Shown here: positions 32,316 through 41,715 of the stretch, in pieces
Numbering within the stretch: position 1 is the first letter of the stretch
Layout: each line of letters opens with the position of its first letter
Assembly (NCBI GenBank): GCA_002482645.1
Contig: DLGJ01000005.1
Span: forward strand, 838,855-902,854
Length of the DNA: 64,000 nt
Reading direction: 5' to 3'
Source of the DNA: Hyphomicrobiaceae bacterium UBA7697
GTDB lineage: Bacteria; Pseudomonadota; Alphaproteobacteria; Rhizobiales; Methyloligellaceae
Notes under the pieces: generated by a model
Databases searched by the model: none
What the model was told of the DNA's origin: nothing
What the model saw: the letters and a program-made list of their open reading frames with translations, nothing else
Made by a program: the position numbers and the translations under genes

Positions 32316-33620
32316 CTAACGCCTTCGCGCCTCGCCGATTCCGACTTTGGTTGTCTCGCCCCTAAGCCTCGCGATGATGGTGGCGCAGCAGGCATCGCCC
32401 CAGATATTCACGCTGGTGCGGCACATATCGAGCACCCGGTCGAACACCATCAGAACGCCAATCGCCTCCACCGGCAGGCCGACTGCAGTGAGGATGATAG
32501 CGATTGCCACCAGCGATGCCGAGGGCACGCCGGCAACGCCGATCGATGTCAATAGCGCGATCGTGACGATCGTGAACTGCACACCGAAAGTCAGCTCCAG
32601 CCCATAAGCCTGAGCCAGAAACATGGCCGCGGCGCATTCGTAGAGCGCGGTACCGTTCATGTTGACCGTTGCACCCAGCGGCAGCACGAAGCTCGACACC
32701 TCGTTCGATACGCCGACTTTCTTTTCGAGCGTATCCATTGTGACAGGCAATGTCGCCGAGGAGGAAGAGGTCGAGAAGGCGGTTAGCAACGCCGGCGACA
32801 TGGCACGCATCGTGGCAAATGGTTTGACGCGGCCAATGAAACGCAACAGCAAAGGCAACGTGACAACCGAATGCAATAGCAGCGCCGCAACGACGGCGAG
32901 CGCAAAAACAGCCAGCGGCCTTGCCGCCGCGAAACCGGTTTCAACGACCACGGCGGCAACAAGCCCGAATACGCCGATAGGTGCGAACTTCATGATGAGT
33001 TCGGTCATTTTCATCATGACCTGGAAGACTCCATTCCAGAACTTGAACAGAGGCTCGGCGTCTTCATGCTGCAGGTGGGTCATGAAGTAGCCAAACAGAA
33101 TGGAAAAGAAAATCAGGCCAAGCATCTGACCTTCGGCCGCCGCCTTGACGATATTGGGCGGCACCATTCGCTTGAACAGTTCCGCGACATCACCGGCGCC
33201 CTTGCCTTCGATCTTCTCTGAAATGTCTTCCGGCGGTGCATCGAGCGCCAGAATGGCGCCGGCGGGTTCGCCATCGACATAGCCGGGTGCGACCGTGTTG
33301 ATGACGATGAGACCAATCAGAATTGCGGCTAGCGTCGTGACTGCATAGAAGAGCAATGTGCGCCAGCCCAGCGCACCGATATTGCCTCCCGATCCAATGC
33401 CGGCAACACCGACGATGATCGACGATGTAATCAGAGGGACAATGATCATTTTCAAGGCGTTCAGAAAAATCGCGCCCACAAACGCAAAGATCGAAACGTA
33501 ACTGACGCCCCAGACCCCTGGTGTGAAAGCGTCGGTCGTGTACTGCTTGACGGTTGCCCCAAAGGTGACCGCGAGAACAATCGCGATGAGGACTTGCCAG
33601 TGGAGTGCGAGCTTGGGCAC
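32316..33620 (-). CDS. Dicarboxylate/amino acid:cation symporter (DAACS family)
   Basis: A 434-aa GltP/DctA-type symporter for glutamate, aspartate or C4-dicarboxylates. It shows the serine-rich re-entrant loop AFSTSSSSATLPVT, SFVLPLGATVNMNGTALYE (the NMNGT cation site) and the C-terminal DRVLDMCRTSVNIWGD, where Asp and Arg help select dicarboxylates versus neutral substrates. GTG 33620 has GAGGAG upstream; the frame open to 33686 is not needed. Given the nearby glutamine cluster, a glutamate uptake role fits. Confidence 0.92.
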   Translation of the reverse strand: MPKLALHWQVLIAIVLAVTFGATVKQYTTDAFTPGVWGVSYVSIFAFVGAIFLNALKMIIVPLITSSIIVGVAGIGSGGNIGALGWRTLLFYAVTTLAAILIGLIVINTVAPGYVDGEPAGAILALDAPPEDISEKIEGKGAGDVAELFKRMVPPNIVKAAAEGQMLGLIFFSILFGYFMTHLQHEDAEPLFKFWNGVFQVMMKMTELIMKFAPIGVFGLVAAVVVETGFAAARPLAVFALAVVAALLLHSVVTLPLLLRFIGRVKPFATMRAMSPALLTAFSTSSSSATLPVTMDTLEKKVGVSNEVSSFVLPLGATVNMNGTALYECAAAMFLAQAYGLELTFGVQFTIVTIALLTSIGVAGVPSASLVAIAIILTAVGLPVEAIGVLMVFDRVLDMCRTSVNIWGDACCATIIARLRGETTKVGIGEARRR

Positions 33621-33822
33621 CGTAGTTGCTCCTCGATCGGGCTGTAACGAAGCGGATCGCGCGCGCCTGTATCGCTTCGGTGTCAACTGGGACTATGGGC
33701 GTGTGGCGCTTTGTGGACTCTTTGAACGGGAGGTCCTCGCGGACGCCATGGGTGGTAGAGCGGACATCGCCGATCCTAGAACAAATGTCCGCCAATGACC
33801 CAGTACGGAAATCCATCATCCG

Positions 33823-34116
33823 TCATGATGAGCCGAAAGTGCTCGCGAGGGCTGTGGGCGGGCGCTCCTGGACGGACACCGTGGCGGCGCGGCCAGCGAT
33901 CAGGTGGATGCCATCCGGGAACGTATCGAGCTTATTGCTGACCGGATTGCGTAGAACCAAGCGAACCCACGGAAATGTCGGACCGTCCAAGGATGCTCCG
34001 GCTCGTTCGAAAATATCGGCAACCCAGGAGCGCGCATTGCGTATCCCCTTGTCGAGGCAGCCGGAAACAAGAGGCGGAACGGACGAGATGTCCGCTTTAC
34101 GCCAAGGGAGGACCAA
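33823..34116 (-). pseudogene. Possible C-terminal remnant of an HlyD/EmrA-type secretion adaptor
   Basis: The frame ends with FPWVRLVLRNPVSNKLDTF-PDGIHLIAGRAATVSVQ, close to the end of HlyD-like adaptors (pattern WVRLxQRxPVRIxLDxxPxGxxLxxGxxATVxV). The first 40 residues do not match such proteins, there is no ribosome site, and nothing upstream completes the gene. A decayed transporter gene is the best reading; chance similarity is possible. Confidence 0.35.
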
Positions 34117-34137
34117 CCGTCACCGTCCCGCCGGAGT

Positions 34138-34749
34138 CTATCGTGGTGAGAAGAGCACTTTCACGTAGGAGCGCAAGAGCAGGATTTGTTGCGCAGTGAC
34201 CGACGGCTCCGCGAGCGCACGCGCCATGACGATACCGCCCTCGATGACAGAGCTCACCATGTCCGCGAGCGAGTCTAAATCGACATCGTCCTGTGCGGGA
34301 TAGACTGCGACGATATCGTCGAACATCGCCCGGAAGCGGCGGCGCCAGCCGAGGACCGCGCGACGGTTCGCCTCGCGGACCTCGCGGTCGAACAGTCGAT
34401 CCTGGTAGACCGCCGTCGCCACGACGCAGCCAGGGTGGCCGTTCGGCATATCGTCGATCAATTCGGCCAGTAATTTGAGAGCGATCAACGCTCGCTGTAG
34501 AGGGTCTTCGGCGAGGTCCCGGGCCCGTTGGAGCAATTCGTCGAAGAGCTGATCCTCGATCTCGATGTGGCGCTCGATCAATGCAAGTGCGAGCGCGTTT
34601 TTATCCCTGAAGTGATAGAAGAATCCGCTCTTTGTGAGCTCGGCGTTGGCCACGATTTCGTCAATTGAGGTTGCATCGAAGCCCTTGGCTAGGACGGCGC
34701 TTTGAGCGACGTCCAGAATTCGTTTGCGTGTCTCCTGCCCACGCGCCAC
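34138..34749 (-). CDS. TetR-family transcriptional regulator
   Basis: A 203-aa repressor. The helix-turn-helix is ATSIDEIVANAELTKSGFFYHF followed by RDKNALALALIERH, then an AcrR-like ligand domain with PNGHPGCVVATAVYQ (a Cys often used by redox-sensing members). GTG 34749 has GGAGGG 8 nt upstream and starts VARGQETRKRIL, the normal position. It is divergent from the homocysteine S-methyltransferase gene, and the 23-bp palindrome between them is its likely operator. Confidence 0.9.
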   Translation of the reverse strand: MARGQETRKRILDVAQSAVLAKGFDATSIDEIVANAELTKSGFFYHFRDKNALALALIERHIEIEDQLFDELLQRARDLAEDPLQRALIALKLLAELIDDMPNGHPGCVVATAVYQDRLFDREVREANRRAVLGWRRRFRAMFDDIVAVYPAQDDVDLDSLADMVSSVIEGGIVMARALAEPSVTAQQILLLRSYVKVLFSPR

Positions 34750-34770
34750 GGCGTTGCCCTCCAAATTCCT

Positions 34771-34793
34771 ACCGCGGGTACAGTACCATCGGT
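34771..34793. promoter_or_regulatory. 23-bp TetR-type operator
   Basis: ACCG-CG-GGTAC-A-GTACC-AT-CGGT: nine of eleven base pairs match across the centre. It lies 22 bp upstream of the TetR start and 166 bp before the divergent methyltransferase start, as for an autoregulated TetR gene. Confidence 0.65.
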
Positions 34794-34958
34794 GCGGAAT
34801 TTTACGTCCCTCAATGGCAGCGGGCCATTTGCCAGACCTTAACCCTTTGGCGCTCAAAGAAAAATTCTCTTGCGTCATCCGTACCACAAGTCGGCTTTTC
34901 TCTTAGGGCGTTCGACCTGCATACCGTGTCTCAGGTTCACACCCTATGGAGGCGATCG

Positions 34959-35960
34959 ATGTCGTACGTAGACACCCTATTGAAGGCCGAGCGGCCGTTC
35001 TTGACCGACGGCGGATTCGAAACGTGGTTGTTCTTCCAGCAAGGGTTCGAAGCACCCCAGTTTGCCGCCATCGTTCTGATGGACGACGACGACGCGCGAC
35101 AGGCCATGCGTCGCTATTTTGATGGGTTCTTGACGATGGCCTCGAACGCACGGACAGGGTTTGTGCTCGACACCAACACTTGGCGTGGCTGCACGCGCTG
35201 GGCGCCGGCACTCAACAAGTCCGCCGGTCAGATGCTGCGGCTGACCATGGACGCGGTTGCGTTCGCCAAAGACGTCCGCGCTGATTGGCAGTCGCGTGTC
35301 TCGCCGATCGTGCTGAACGGGGTCGTCGGCCCTGCGGGCGACGGCTATGCGCCCGAGGATGTGCCGGAGGCCGAGGCCTCTCGTGAGATGCATCGGCCAC
35401 AGGTTGACTGCCTGGCGCGCGCCGGCGTCGATATGATTTCGGCCCTCACCATGACCAACACCAATGAGGCCATCGGGATCACGCGGACGGCCATCGACGT
35501 GGGGCTGCCAATCGTGGTGTCGTTCACGGTGGAGACGAACGGGTGCCTGCCAACGGGCGAATCCTTGGAGCAGGCCGTCGGCCGGGTCGATGCAGCGACT
35601 GGCGAAGCGCCGGTCTATTACATGGTGAACTGCGCTCATCCCGATCACTTTCGTGATGCTCTACAGGCAGGCGGAGGTTGGGTTGGCCGGATTGGCGGCG
35701 TCCGTGCGAACGCGTCTCGCCAGAGCCATGCGGAACTCGACGCGGCCGTATTTCTGGACGACGGCGATCCGGAGGAGTTTGGCTCGCTTCATTCCGAACT
35801 TGTTGAGTTGCTGCCGAACCTGCGCGTCGTGGGTGGCTGCTGTGGAACCGATCATCGGCATGTCGGCTGCGTCTCACAACGCTTGCACCCGAAAGCGGCG
35901 AATGACGTTTCCGGCCTCGTTGCTCATGAGCCTTTGGAGGAAAGCAGCGTCACGGACTAA
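34959..35960 (+). CDS. Homocysteine S-methyltransferase family protein
   Basis: A 333-aa (beta/alpha)8 enzyme related to BHMT and MmuM that moves a methyl group to a thiol such as homocysteine. Zinc ligands are Cys in YMVNCAHPDHF and the Cys pair in VVGGCCGTDHRHV. The core also shows FLTDGGFETWLFF, FVLDTNTWRG and GPAGDGYAPED. ATG 34959 has GGAGG upstream. The natural methyl donor is not evident; in a C1-using cell it may be S-methylmethionine, a betaine or another methylated compound. Probably controlled by the divergent TetR protein. Confidence 0.9.
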   Translation: MSYVDTLLKAERPFLTDGGFETWLFFQQGFEAPQFAAIVLMDDDDARQAMRRYFDGFLTMASNARTGFVLDTNTWRGCTRWAPALNKSAGQMLRLTMDAVAFAKDVRADWQSRVSPIVLNGVVGPAGDGYAPEDVPEAEASREMHRPQVDCLARAGVDMISALTMTNTNEAIGITRTAIDVGLPIVVSFTVETNGCLPTGESLEQAVGRVDAATGEAPVYYMVNCAHPDHFRDALQAGGGWVGRIGGVRANASRQSHAELDAAVFLDDGDPEEFGSLHSELVELLPNLRVVGGCCGTDHRHVGCVSQRLHPKAANDVSGLVAHEPLEESSVTD

Positions 35961-36175
35961 GCCAACAGCGGTACACCGGCACGAATGTCGGCAAAGTGCC
36001 AATTTTGTCGATTCGACCGGACGGAGAGGGGCACTGTGCCGTATACGATCTGGTCTTGTTGATTGGGCCTGAAGAGTGTCTCCTTAGGGTAGAAAAGCTG
36101 TCCATGTGCGGTCCAGATTCTTCGGGCCCGACCGGCGCAATCGCCTTCCAGTGTTTGATCCAGAAGTAATGAAGA

Positions 36176-37279
36176 ATGACGAAGCATATAGGCCTCGCCG
36201 CACTCCTCGTAGTGGTTTCTCTTTTCAGCCTAGGGACCGGTGTGACGCCGTCCGCGGCCGAGCCCGCGCCCGTCGTCCCTCAAGCGGCATCAAACGCCGC
36301 CTTCGTTTTGGGTCCCCCAAAGGACGGCGGTCCGGTAGTGGTCCGGGCCAGTTTCGAGTTTCACGACATCGACGAAATCAGCGAAGAGAACGAGACGTTC
36401 GAATTCACAGGAGTTCTCACTCTTAGGTGGTGTGACAAAAGACAAGCCTTCGACCCGGCTGTGGTGGGGGTTGGCGAAAAGGTCTACCAGGGCGACTATC
36501 AGTTCAACGAACTCTCTCCGAGCTGGTTTCCCCAAGTTGTTCTCATCAACAATTCCGACACGATCGAACAGCAAGGGGTCGTGCTGCGGGTGCGCCCGGA
36601 CGGTACCCAGATCCTGAAGGCGAAGCTGACCGCCGTTGCCAAGACGGAGTTCAACTTGAGGCGTTACCCGTTCGACAAACAACGGCTGGAGGCCGTTTTC
36701 GAGGTTCTGGGTTTCGACGAAGACGAGGTTGTGCTGGAGGTGGACAAGCAGACTCCTGTTTCGGCGGGAAAGTTGTGGGTGCCTCAATGGACCATCGCCG
36801 GAATTGGCATGTCCACCCGACATCATGCGGCATCCCATGCCGACGGACGGAATATCGAGTCCGCGCTGGTGGCGAGTGTCGACGTTGAGAGAAAAGCGTT
36901 TTACGTCAGCCGCTTAGTTATCCTTCCCCTCATCGTCATCGTATTGCTTTCGTTCTCGGTGTTCTGGATGGATCGAGCGTCCCTAGGCGATCGGATCAGC
37001 GTCTCGTTCATCGGGATCTTGACGGCCGTCGCCTACCAAGTGGTGATGAACGACATTTTGCCCCGGATCGCCTACCCGACGTGGATCAACGGCTTTTTGA
37101 ATGTGAGCTTCCTGCTGATGGTCGGAACGGTCATCATAAACCTCGTGGTGGGCGGCCTTGACAAGCATGGCAGGCACGATGTGTCGCATCGCGTGGATCT
37201 CCTGTGCCGATGGATTTTTCCGCTATCCTATTTCGGGCTGATCGTTGCCTTGTTTGGAGTGGCATTCCTGCTTTTCTAG
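36176..37279 (+). CDS. Pentameric ligand-gated ion channel (ELIC/GLIC-like)
   Basis: A 367-aa bacterial member of the Cys-loop receptor family. After a signal peptide (to about residue 28) comes the beta-sandwich ligand domain with SPSWFPQVVLINN and the loop motif RRYPFDKQRLE, without the animal disulphide. Four membrane helices follow: YVSRLVILPLIVIVLLSF (M1), DRISVSFIGILTAVAYQVVM (M2), then NDILPRIAYPTW and M3, M4 at the end. The M2 start GDRISVSF is close to ELIC SERLQTSF; the Asp at this place suggests cation selectivity. ELIC opens with small primary amines, so an amine signal is possible here. Confidence 0.9.
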   Translation: MTKHIGLAALLVVVSLFSLGTGVTPSAAEPAPVVPQAASNAAFVLGPPKDGGPVVVRASFEFHDIDEISEENETFEFTGVLTLRWCDKRQAFDPAVVGVGEKVYQGDYQFNELSPSWFPQVVLINNSDTIEQQGVVLRVRPDGTQILKAKLTAVAKTEFNLRRYPFDKQRLEAVFEVLGFDEDEVVLEVDKQTPVSAGKLWVPQWTIAGIGMSTRHHAASHADGRNIESALVASVDVERKAFYVSRLVILPLIVIVLLSFSVFWMDRASLGDRISVSFIGILTAVAYQVVMNDILPRIAYPTWINGFLNVSFLLMVGTVIINLVVGGLDKHGRHDVSHRVDLLCRWIFPLSYFGLIVALFGVAFLLF

Positions 37280-37497
37280 GCATTGCGCGCGGCAGGCGGG
37301 GCAGGAGGCATAAACGAGCGGCGCGTCCGTGGCGCAGACCCGGCCATGTGACGTTAGGCCTGCTGCGACCGGGCCGTCTTTGAAATCGGCCCCGGCCAGT
37401 CCGGGAATGTGAGCTGGAACAGGTCCGTACGGCCGGCCCAGCGCAAGCATTTTGATGCCGCAATACTGGCGGAATATCCTCCCTCGGGGGAACCAGC

Positions 37498-38550
37498 ATG
37501 GCTAGAACAATTGGAATCGTCGCCCTTTGCCTCTTTGCCGCAGGCCTATGCCCATCTTCGATCGTGGCGCAGGACGCCGTGGAGCAGGACGCCGTGGAGC
37601 AGGCCGTGCGCGTCGAGGCCGCGAAGGTGGTCGCCGCCCCGCTCAGCGAACAGGTCACCGCCGTCGGCTCGTTGCTCTCGGACGAATCCGTCACGGTGAG
37701 TTCGGAGATCCCCGGCCGGCTGAAGGAAATCCACTTCACCGAAGGCGAACCGGTCCAGAAAGGCGCGGCCCTGTTCACCCTCGATGAGTCCGTCTACCGG
37801 GCGCAACTCGCCGACGCCGAAGCCAAGCGCAAGCTGGCCGAACAGACGTATCAGCGCACGAGCCAGCTCTTTAGCAACAAATACGCGACGGCCCAGTCGG
37901 CGGACGAGGCGGCCTCGAATCTTTCCGTTAGCAAGGCGGCCGTCGAGCTCGCCCGCGTCCAATTGGAGAAGACGCGGATCGCGGCACCGTTCTCGGGCAT
38001 TGTGGGCCTGCGTCGTGTCAGCGTCGGCGAATACATCACGGCGGGCCAAGCTCTGGTCAATCTGGAGGCGGTGGACCCCGTCAAGGCGGAGTTCAGAGTT
38101 CCGGAGAGGTTCCTTCCGGCCATCAAAGTTGGTCAAAGTATCCGCATCAGGGTCGATGCGTTTCCCGGAGAGACCTTCAACGGTCAAATCTACGCGATCG
38201 ATCCTCGGCTCGACGTTGCCGGCCGCAGCCTGCTCGTCCGCGCCAAGGTTCCAAATGAAGACGAGCGCTTGCGGCCCGGGCTGTTCGCGCGGGTCACCGT
38301 ACTGCTTCAGCTCAAGGAAGATGCGCTGACCATCCCCGAGCAGGCCATCGTGCCGCAAGGGGACAGCCAATACGTGTTCAAGATCGACGGTGGCAAGGTG
38401 ACGCTGACCGAGGTGACGGTCGGCATGCGCCGCTCCGGTCATGTCGAGATCCTCGAAGGGCTCAGCGCCGGCGACGAAGTGGTGACGGCCGGTCAGCTCA
38501 AGCTGCGCGACGGAACGCCGGTCTCCGTCGTCAACGGCACCGGGACCTAG
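37498..38550 (+). CDS. RND efflux periplasmic adaptor (membrane fusion protein)
   Basis: A 350-aa adaptor linking an RND pump to an outer-membrane channel. Signal peptide to about residue 25, lipoyl halves (SEIPGRLKEIHFTEGEPVQKG and APFSGIVGLRRVSVGEYITAGQ, each in its usual place), short coiled-coil hairpin and beta-barrel domains. A small in-frame duplication gives DAVEQDAVEQ just after the signal peptide. ATG 37498 follows GGGGGAA. The permease gene begins 4 nt after its stop, so they form one operon. No outer-membrane TolC gene is beside them. Confidence 0.92.
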   Translation: MARTIGIVALCLFAAGLCPSSIVAQDAVEQDAVEQAVRVEAAKVVAAPLSEQVTAVGSLLSDESVTVSSEIPGRLKEIHFTEGEPVQKGAALFTLDESVYRAQLADAEAKRKLAEQTYQRTSQLFSNKYATAQSADEAASNLSVSKAAVELARVQLEKTRIAAPFSGIVGLRRVSVGEYITAGQALVNLEAVDPVKAEFRVPERFLPAIKVGQSIRIRVDAFPGETFNGQIYAIDPRLDVAGRSLLVRAKVPNEDERLRPGLFARVTVLLQLKEDALTIPEQAIVPQGDSQYVFKIDGGKVTLTEVTVGMRRSGHVEILEGLSAGDEVVTAGQLKLRDGTPVSVVNGTGT

Positions 38551-38554
38551 CGGC

Positions 38555-41500
38555 GTGACCCTTTCCGAACTCTCGATCAAGCGGCCGGTATTCGCCACCG
38601 TGATGAGCCTCGTCCTCGTCCTGGTGGGCCTCGTCTCCTACGACCGGCTCAGCGTCCGGGAGTATCCGGCGATCGATCCGCCGGTGATTACGGTGGAGAC
38701 CGATTATCCCGGTGCCAGTGCCGCCATCGTGGAGACGCAAGTCACTCAGGTTCTCGAGGACTCGCTTGCCGGCATCGAGGGCATCGACTTCATCACCTCG
38801 ATCAGCCGCCAGGAATCGAGCCAGATAACCGTCACCTTCAAGCTCGACCGCAATCCGGACTATGCCGCGGCGGATATTCGCGATCGCGTCGGCCGAGTTC
38901 GCGGGCGGCTGCCCGAGGAGATCGACGAGCCGATTATCCAGAAGCGCGAGGCCGACGCCCAGCCCATTCTCTACCTTGCGTTTTCCAGCAAGAAGCATTC
39001 GGCGCTCGAGATCACCGACTATGCCGACCGCTATGTGAAGGATCAACTCACGACGCTGAACGGTGTGGCCGAGGTGCGCCTCTTCGGCGATCGCGCCTAC
39101 TCCATGCGCATTTGGCTCGATCCGGAGCGTCTCGCCGCCTATCAGCTCACGCCGCAAGACGTCGAGAACGCGCTGCGCCGTCAGAACGTGGAAGTGCCCT
39201 CGGGGCGTATCGAAAGCCAGCAGCGCGAGTTCACCGTGCTGGCGGAGACCGACCTGCGCACGCCCCAGCAGTTCAACGATCTCATCGTCAAGGATGCCAA
39301 CGGCTATCTCGTGCGGTTGAGCGACGTGGGGCAGGCGGAACTGGGAGCGCTGGACGAACGCCGGGTCGTTCGCTTCAACGGCGAGCCGGCCATCGCCGTT
39401 GGCGTCATAAAGCAGGCGACCGCCAATCCGCTCGAAGTCTCCGAGGCAGTCAACAAAATTCTGCCCGCCATCACGAGCTCGCTGCCCGAGGGCATGCAGG
39501 TCCGCGTGGCCCATGACAAGTCGATCTTCATCGCCGAGTCGATCAAGAACGTCTACACGACCATCGGCGAGGCCGTGGTCCTCGTCATTCTCATTATCTT
39601 CTTGTTCCTGCGGTCGGTGAGGGCGACGCTGATCCCGCTCGTCACGATTCCGGTGTCGCTGATCGGTGCTTTCGCACTGATGTACTGGCTCGGCTTCTCC
39701 ATCAATACCCTGACCCTGCTTGCGCTGGTGCTTGCCATCGGCCTCGTGGTCGACGACGCCATCGTCATGCTGGAGAACATCTACCGCCACGTGGAGGAGG
39801 GCATGAGCCCGGTGAAGGCGGCGCTGGTGGGAAGCCGGGAGATCAGTTTCGCCATCATCGCCATGACGATCACGCTCGCGGCGGTATATGCGCCGATCGG
39901 CTTCATGACCGGTCTCACCGGACGCTTGTTCACGGAGTTTGCCTGGACTCTCGCCGGCGCGGTCATCGTGTCGGGTTTCGTGGCGCTGACATTGTCGCCG
40001 ATGATGTGCTCGAAACTGCTCAAGCGTCAGAGCCACCACAACTTCGCGTATCGCGTTATCGAACGTTTCCTCGACGGGGTGACGAGGGGCTACCGCATAC
40101 TGCTCAAAGGAGCTCTTGCGGCGCGCCCGCTCGTCCTATTGATCGGTTTAGCCGTCGCTTGTTCGAGCTATTTCCTGTTCGAGGCACTCAAGAGCGAGCT
40201 TGCGCCCGTCGAGGACGAGGGCCGTATCAACGTGAATTTTCGCGGGCCTGAAGGTGCGACCATCGACTTCACCGATGCCTACGCCAAGCAACTCGAGGAC
40301 ATCGCACTCGCCGTACCGGAGGCGGACAGAGTGTTCGTGGTCTCCGGCAGTCCGACGGTATCCCAGGGCCGCGTCATCCTGCGCGTGAAGCCGTGGGACG
40401 AGCGGGAGCGCTCGCAGCAGGAGATCGGCCGTTCGATCACGCCCGAGGTTTCGGCCGTCACCGGCGTGGTCGCCTTCCCGAGCAACTCGCCGCCACTCGG
40501 TCAGAGCTCCCGGTCGAAGCCGATCAATTTCGTCATCCAGACGTCCCAGCCCTACAGCGAACTACAGAAAATGGTCGAGACGCTGCTCGACAAGATTCAT
40601 GACTACCCCGGCCTGGTCGACATCGAAAGCGACCTCAAGCTCAACTCTCCGCAGCTCGATATCTCCGTCGATCGTGAGAAGGCCGCGTCCATGGGCATCG
40701 AGATCGAGACCCTGGGACGCACGCTCGAGACCATGCTCGGAGGCCGCCAGGTCACGCGGTTCAAGAAGGAAGGACAGCAATACGACGTCGTGGTGAAGGT
40801 GGCGGATATCGACCGGGAGAATCCCGACGACATGCGGCGCATCTATGTCCGTGGCACGGACGGCGCCATGGTTCCGCTGTCGAACCTCATCACCATCAGG
40901 GAGACGGTCACGCCGAAAGAGCTCAACCACTTCAATCAACTTCGCGCCGCGACTATCACCGGCCAGGTCGCGCCGGGATATTCGTTGAGCGACGGCTTGG
41001 CGTTCCTGGAAAAGACAGCCGACGAGGTGTTGCCGGCAACCGCGCAAATCGAATACGCGGGCGAATCGCGCGAGTTCCGCGAGGCGAGCGCCAACATGTA
41101 TCTCACATTCCTGCTCGCACTTGCCTTTATCTATCTCGTGCTCGCGGCCCAGTTCGAAAGCTTCACCGATCCCTTCATCATCATGCTTACCGTGCCGCTA
41201 TCGGTGACCGGCGCCCTGTTGGCCCTGTGGTGGAGCGGTGGCACCCTTAACATTTACAGCCAGGTCGGTCTCGTCACCTTGATCGGTCTCATTACCAAGC
41301 ACGGCATCCTTATCGTGGAGTTTTCCAACCAGCTCCGCAGCGCCGGACATCCGATGCTGGAGGCGGTGATCGAGGCGGCCGCGTTGCGGCTGCGCCCGAT
41401 CCTCATGACCACGGGTGCCATGGTGCTCGGCGCCGTGCCTCTTGCCCTCGCCGCCGGTGCCGGTGCCGAGAGCCGTCAGGATATCGGCTGGGTGATCGTC

Positions 41501-41650
41501 GGCGGCCTGTTGGTGGGAACGCTCTTTACGCTGTTCGTGATTCCGGTCGTCTACACCTATCTATCCAGACGGGCTTTCGTCGAATTCGATGAAGTCGAGG
41601 AAAAACCGGCCGCCCAGGGCACCGTCGCCTCCGGAGCCCCGGTCGATTGA
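38555..41650 (+). CDS. RND multidrug efflux permease (HAE1 family)
   Basis: A 1031-aa inner-membrane proton-driven pump with 12 helices and two large periplasmic loops. TM4 has the Asp pair of the proton relay (LVVDDAIVMLENIYRHVEEG) and TM10 the Lys (LITKHGILIVEF). Full length compared with AcrB/MexB (about 1040). The GTG start at 38555 lies 4 nt after the adaptor stop. Substrates cannot be read from sequence. Confidence 0.95.
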   Translation: MTLSELSIKRPVFATVMSLVLVLVGLVSYDRLSVREYPAIDPPVITVETDYPGASAAIVETQVTQVLEDSLAGIEGIDFITSISRQESSQITVTFKLDRNPDYAAADIRDRVGRVRGRLPEEIDEPIIQKREADAQPILYLAFSSKKHSALEITDYADRYVKDQLTTLNGVAEVRLFGDRAYSMRIWLDPERLAAYQLTPQDVENALRRQNVEVPSGRIESQQREFTVLAETDLRTPQQFNDLIVKDANGYLVRLSDVGQAELGALDERRVVRFNGEPAIAVGVIKQATANPLEVSEAVNKILPAITSSLPEGMQVRVAHDKSIFIAESIKNVYTTIGEAVVLVILIIFLFLRSVRATLIPLVTIPVSLIGAFALMYWLGFSINTLTLLALVLAIGLVVDDAIVMLENIYRHVEEGMSPVKAALVGSREISFAIIAMTITLAAVYAPIGFMTGLTGRLFTEFAWTLAGAVIVSGFVALTLSPMMCSKLLKRQSHHNFAYRVIERFLDGVTRGYRILLKGALAARPLVLLIGLAVACSSYFLFEALKSELAPVEDEGRINVNFRGPEGATIDFTDAYAKQLEDIALAVPEADRVFVVSGSPTVSQGRVILRVKPWDERERSQQEIGRSITPEVSAVTGVVAFPSNSPPLGQSSRSKPINFVIQTSQPYSELQKMVETLLDKIHDYPGLVDIESDLKLNSPQLDISVDREKAASMGIEIETLGRTLETMLGGRQVTRFKKEGQQYDVVVKVADIDRENPDDMRRIYVRGTDGAMVPLSNLITIRETVTPKELNHFNQLRAATITGQVAPGYSLSDGLAFLEKTADEVLPATAQIEYAGESREFREASANMYLTFLLALAFIYLVLAAQFESFTDPFIIMLTVPLSVTGALLALWWSGGTLNIYSQVGLVTLIGLITKHGILIVEFSNQLRSAGHPMLEAVIEAAALRLRPILMTTGAMVLGAVPLALAAGAGAESRQDIGWVIVGGLLVGTLFTLFVIPVVYTYLSRRAFVEFDEVEEKPAAQGTVASGAPVD

Positions 41651-41715
41651 GGCCGCGGAGTGCCGATCGGCCCCTTCGAGCCGGTGGAACGGCATCAACG
41701 ATTGTCCACAACGAA

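Noticed and set aside
37223..37450. 75-aa minus-strand frame with CPACRAQC downstream of the ion channel
   Set aside because: The Cys-rich stretch is interesting, but the frame overlaps the channel's 3' end, lacks a clear ribosome site and matches no family I recognise.
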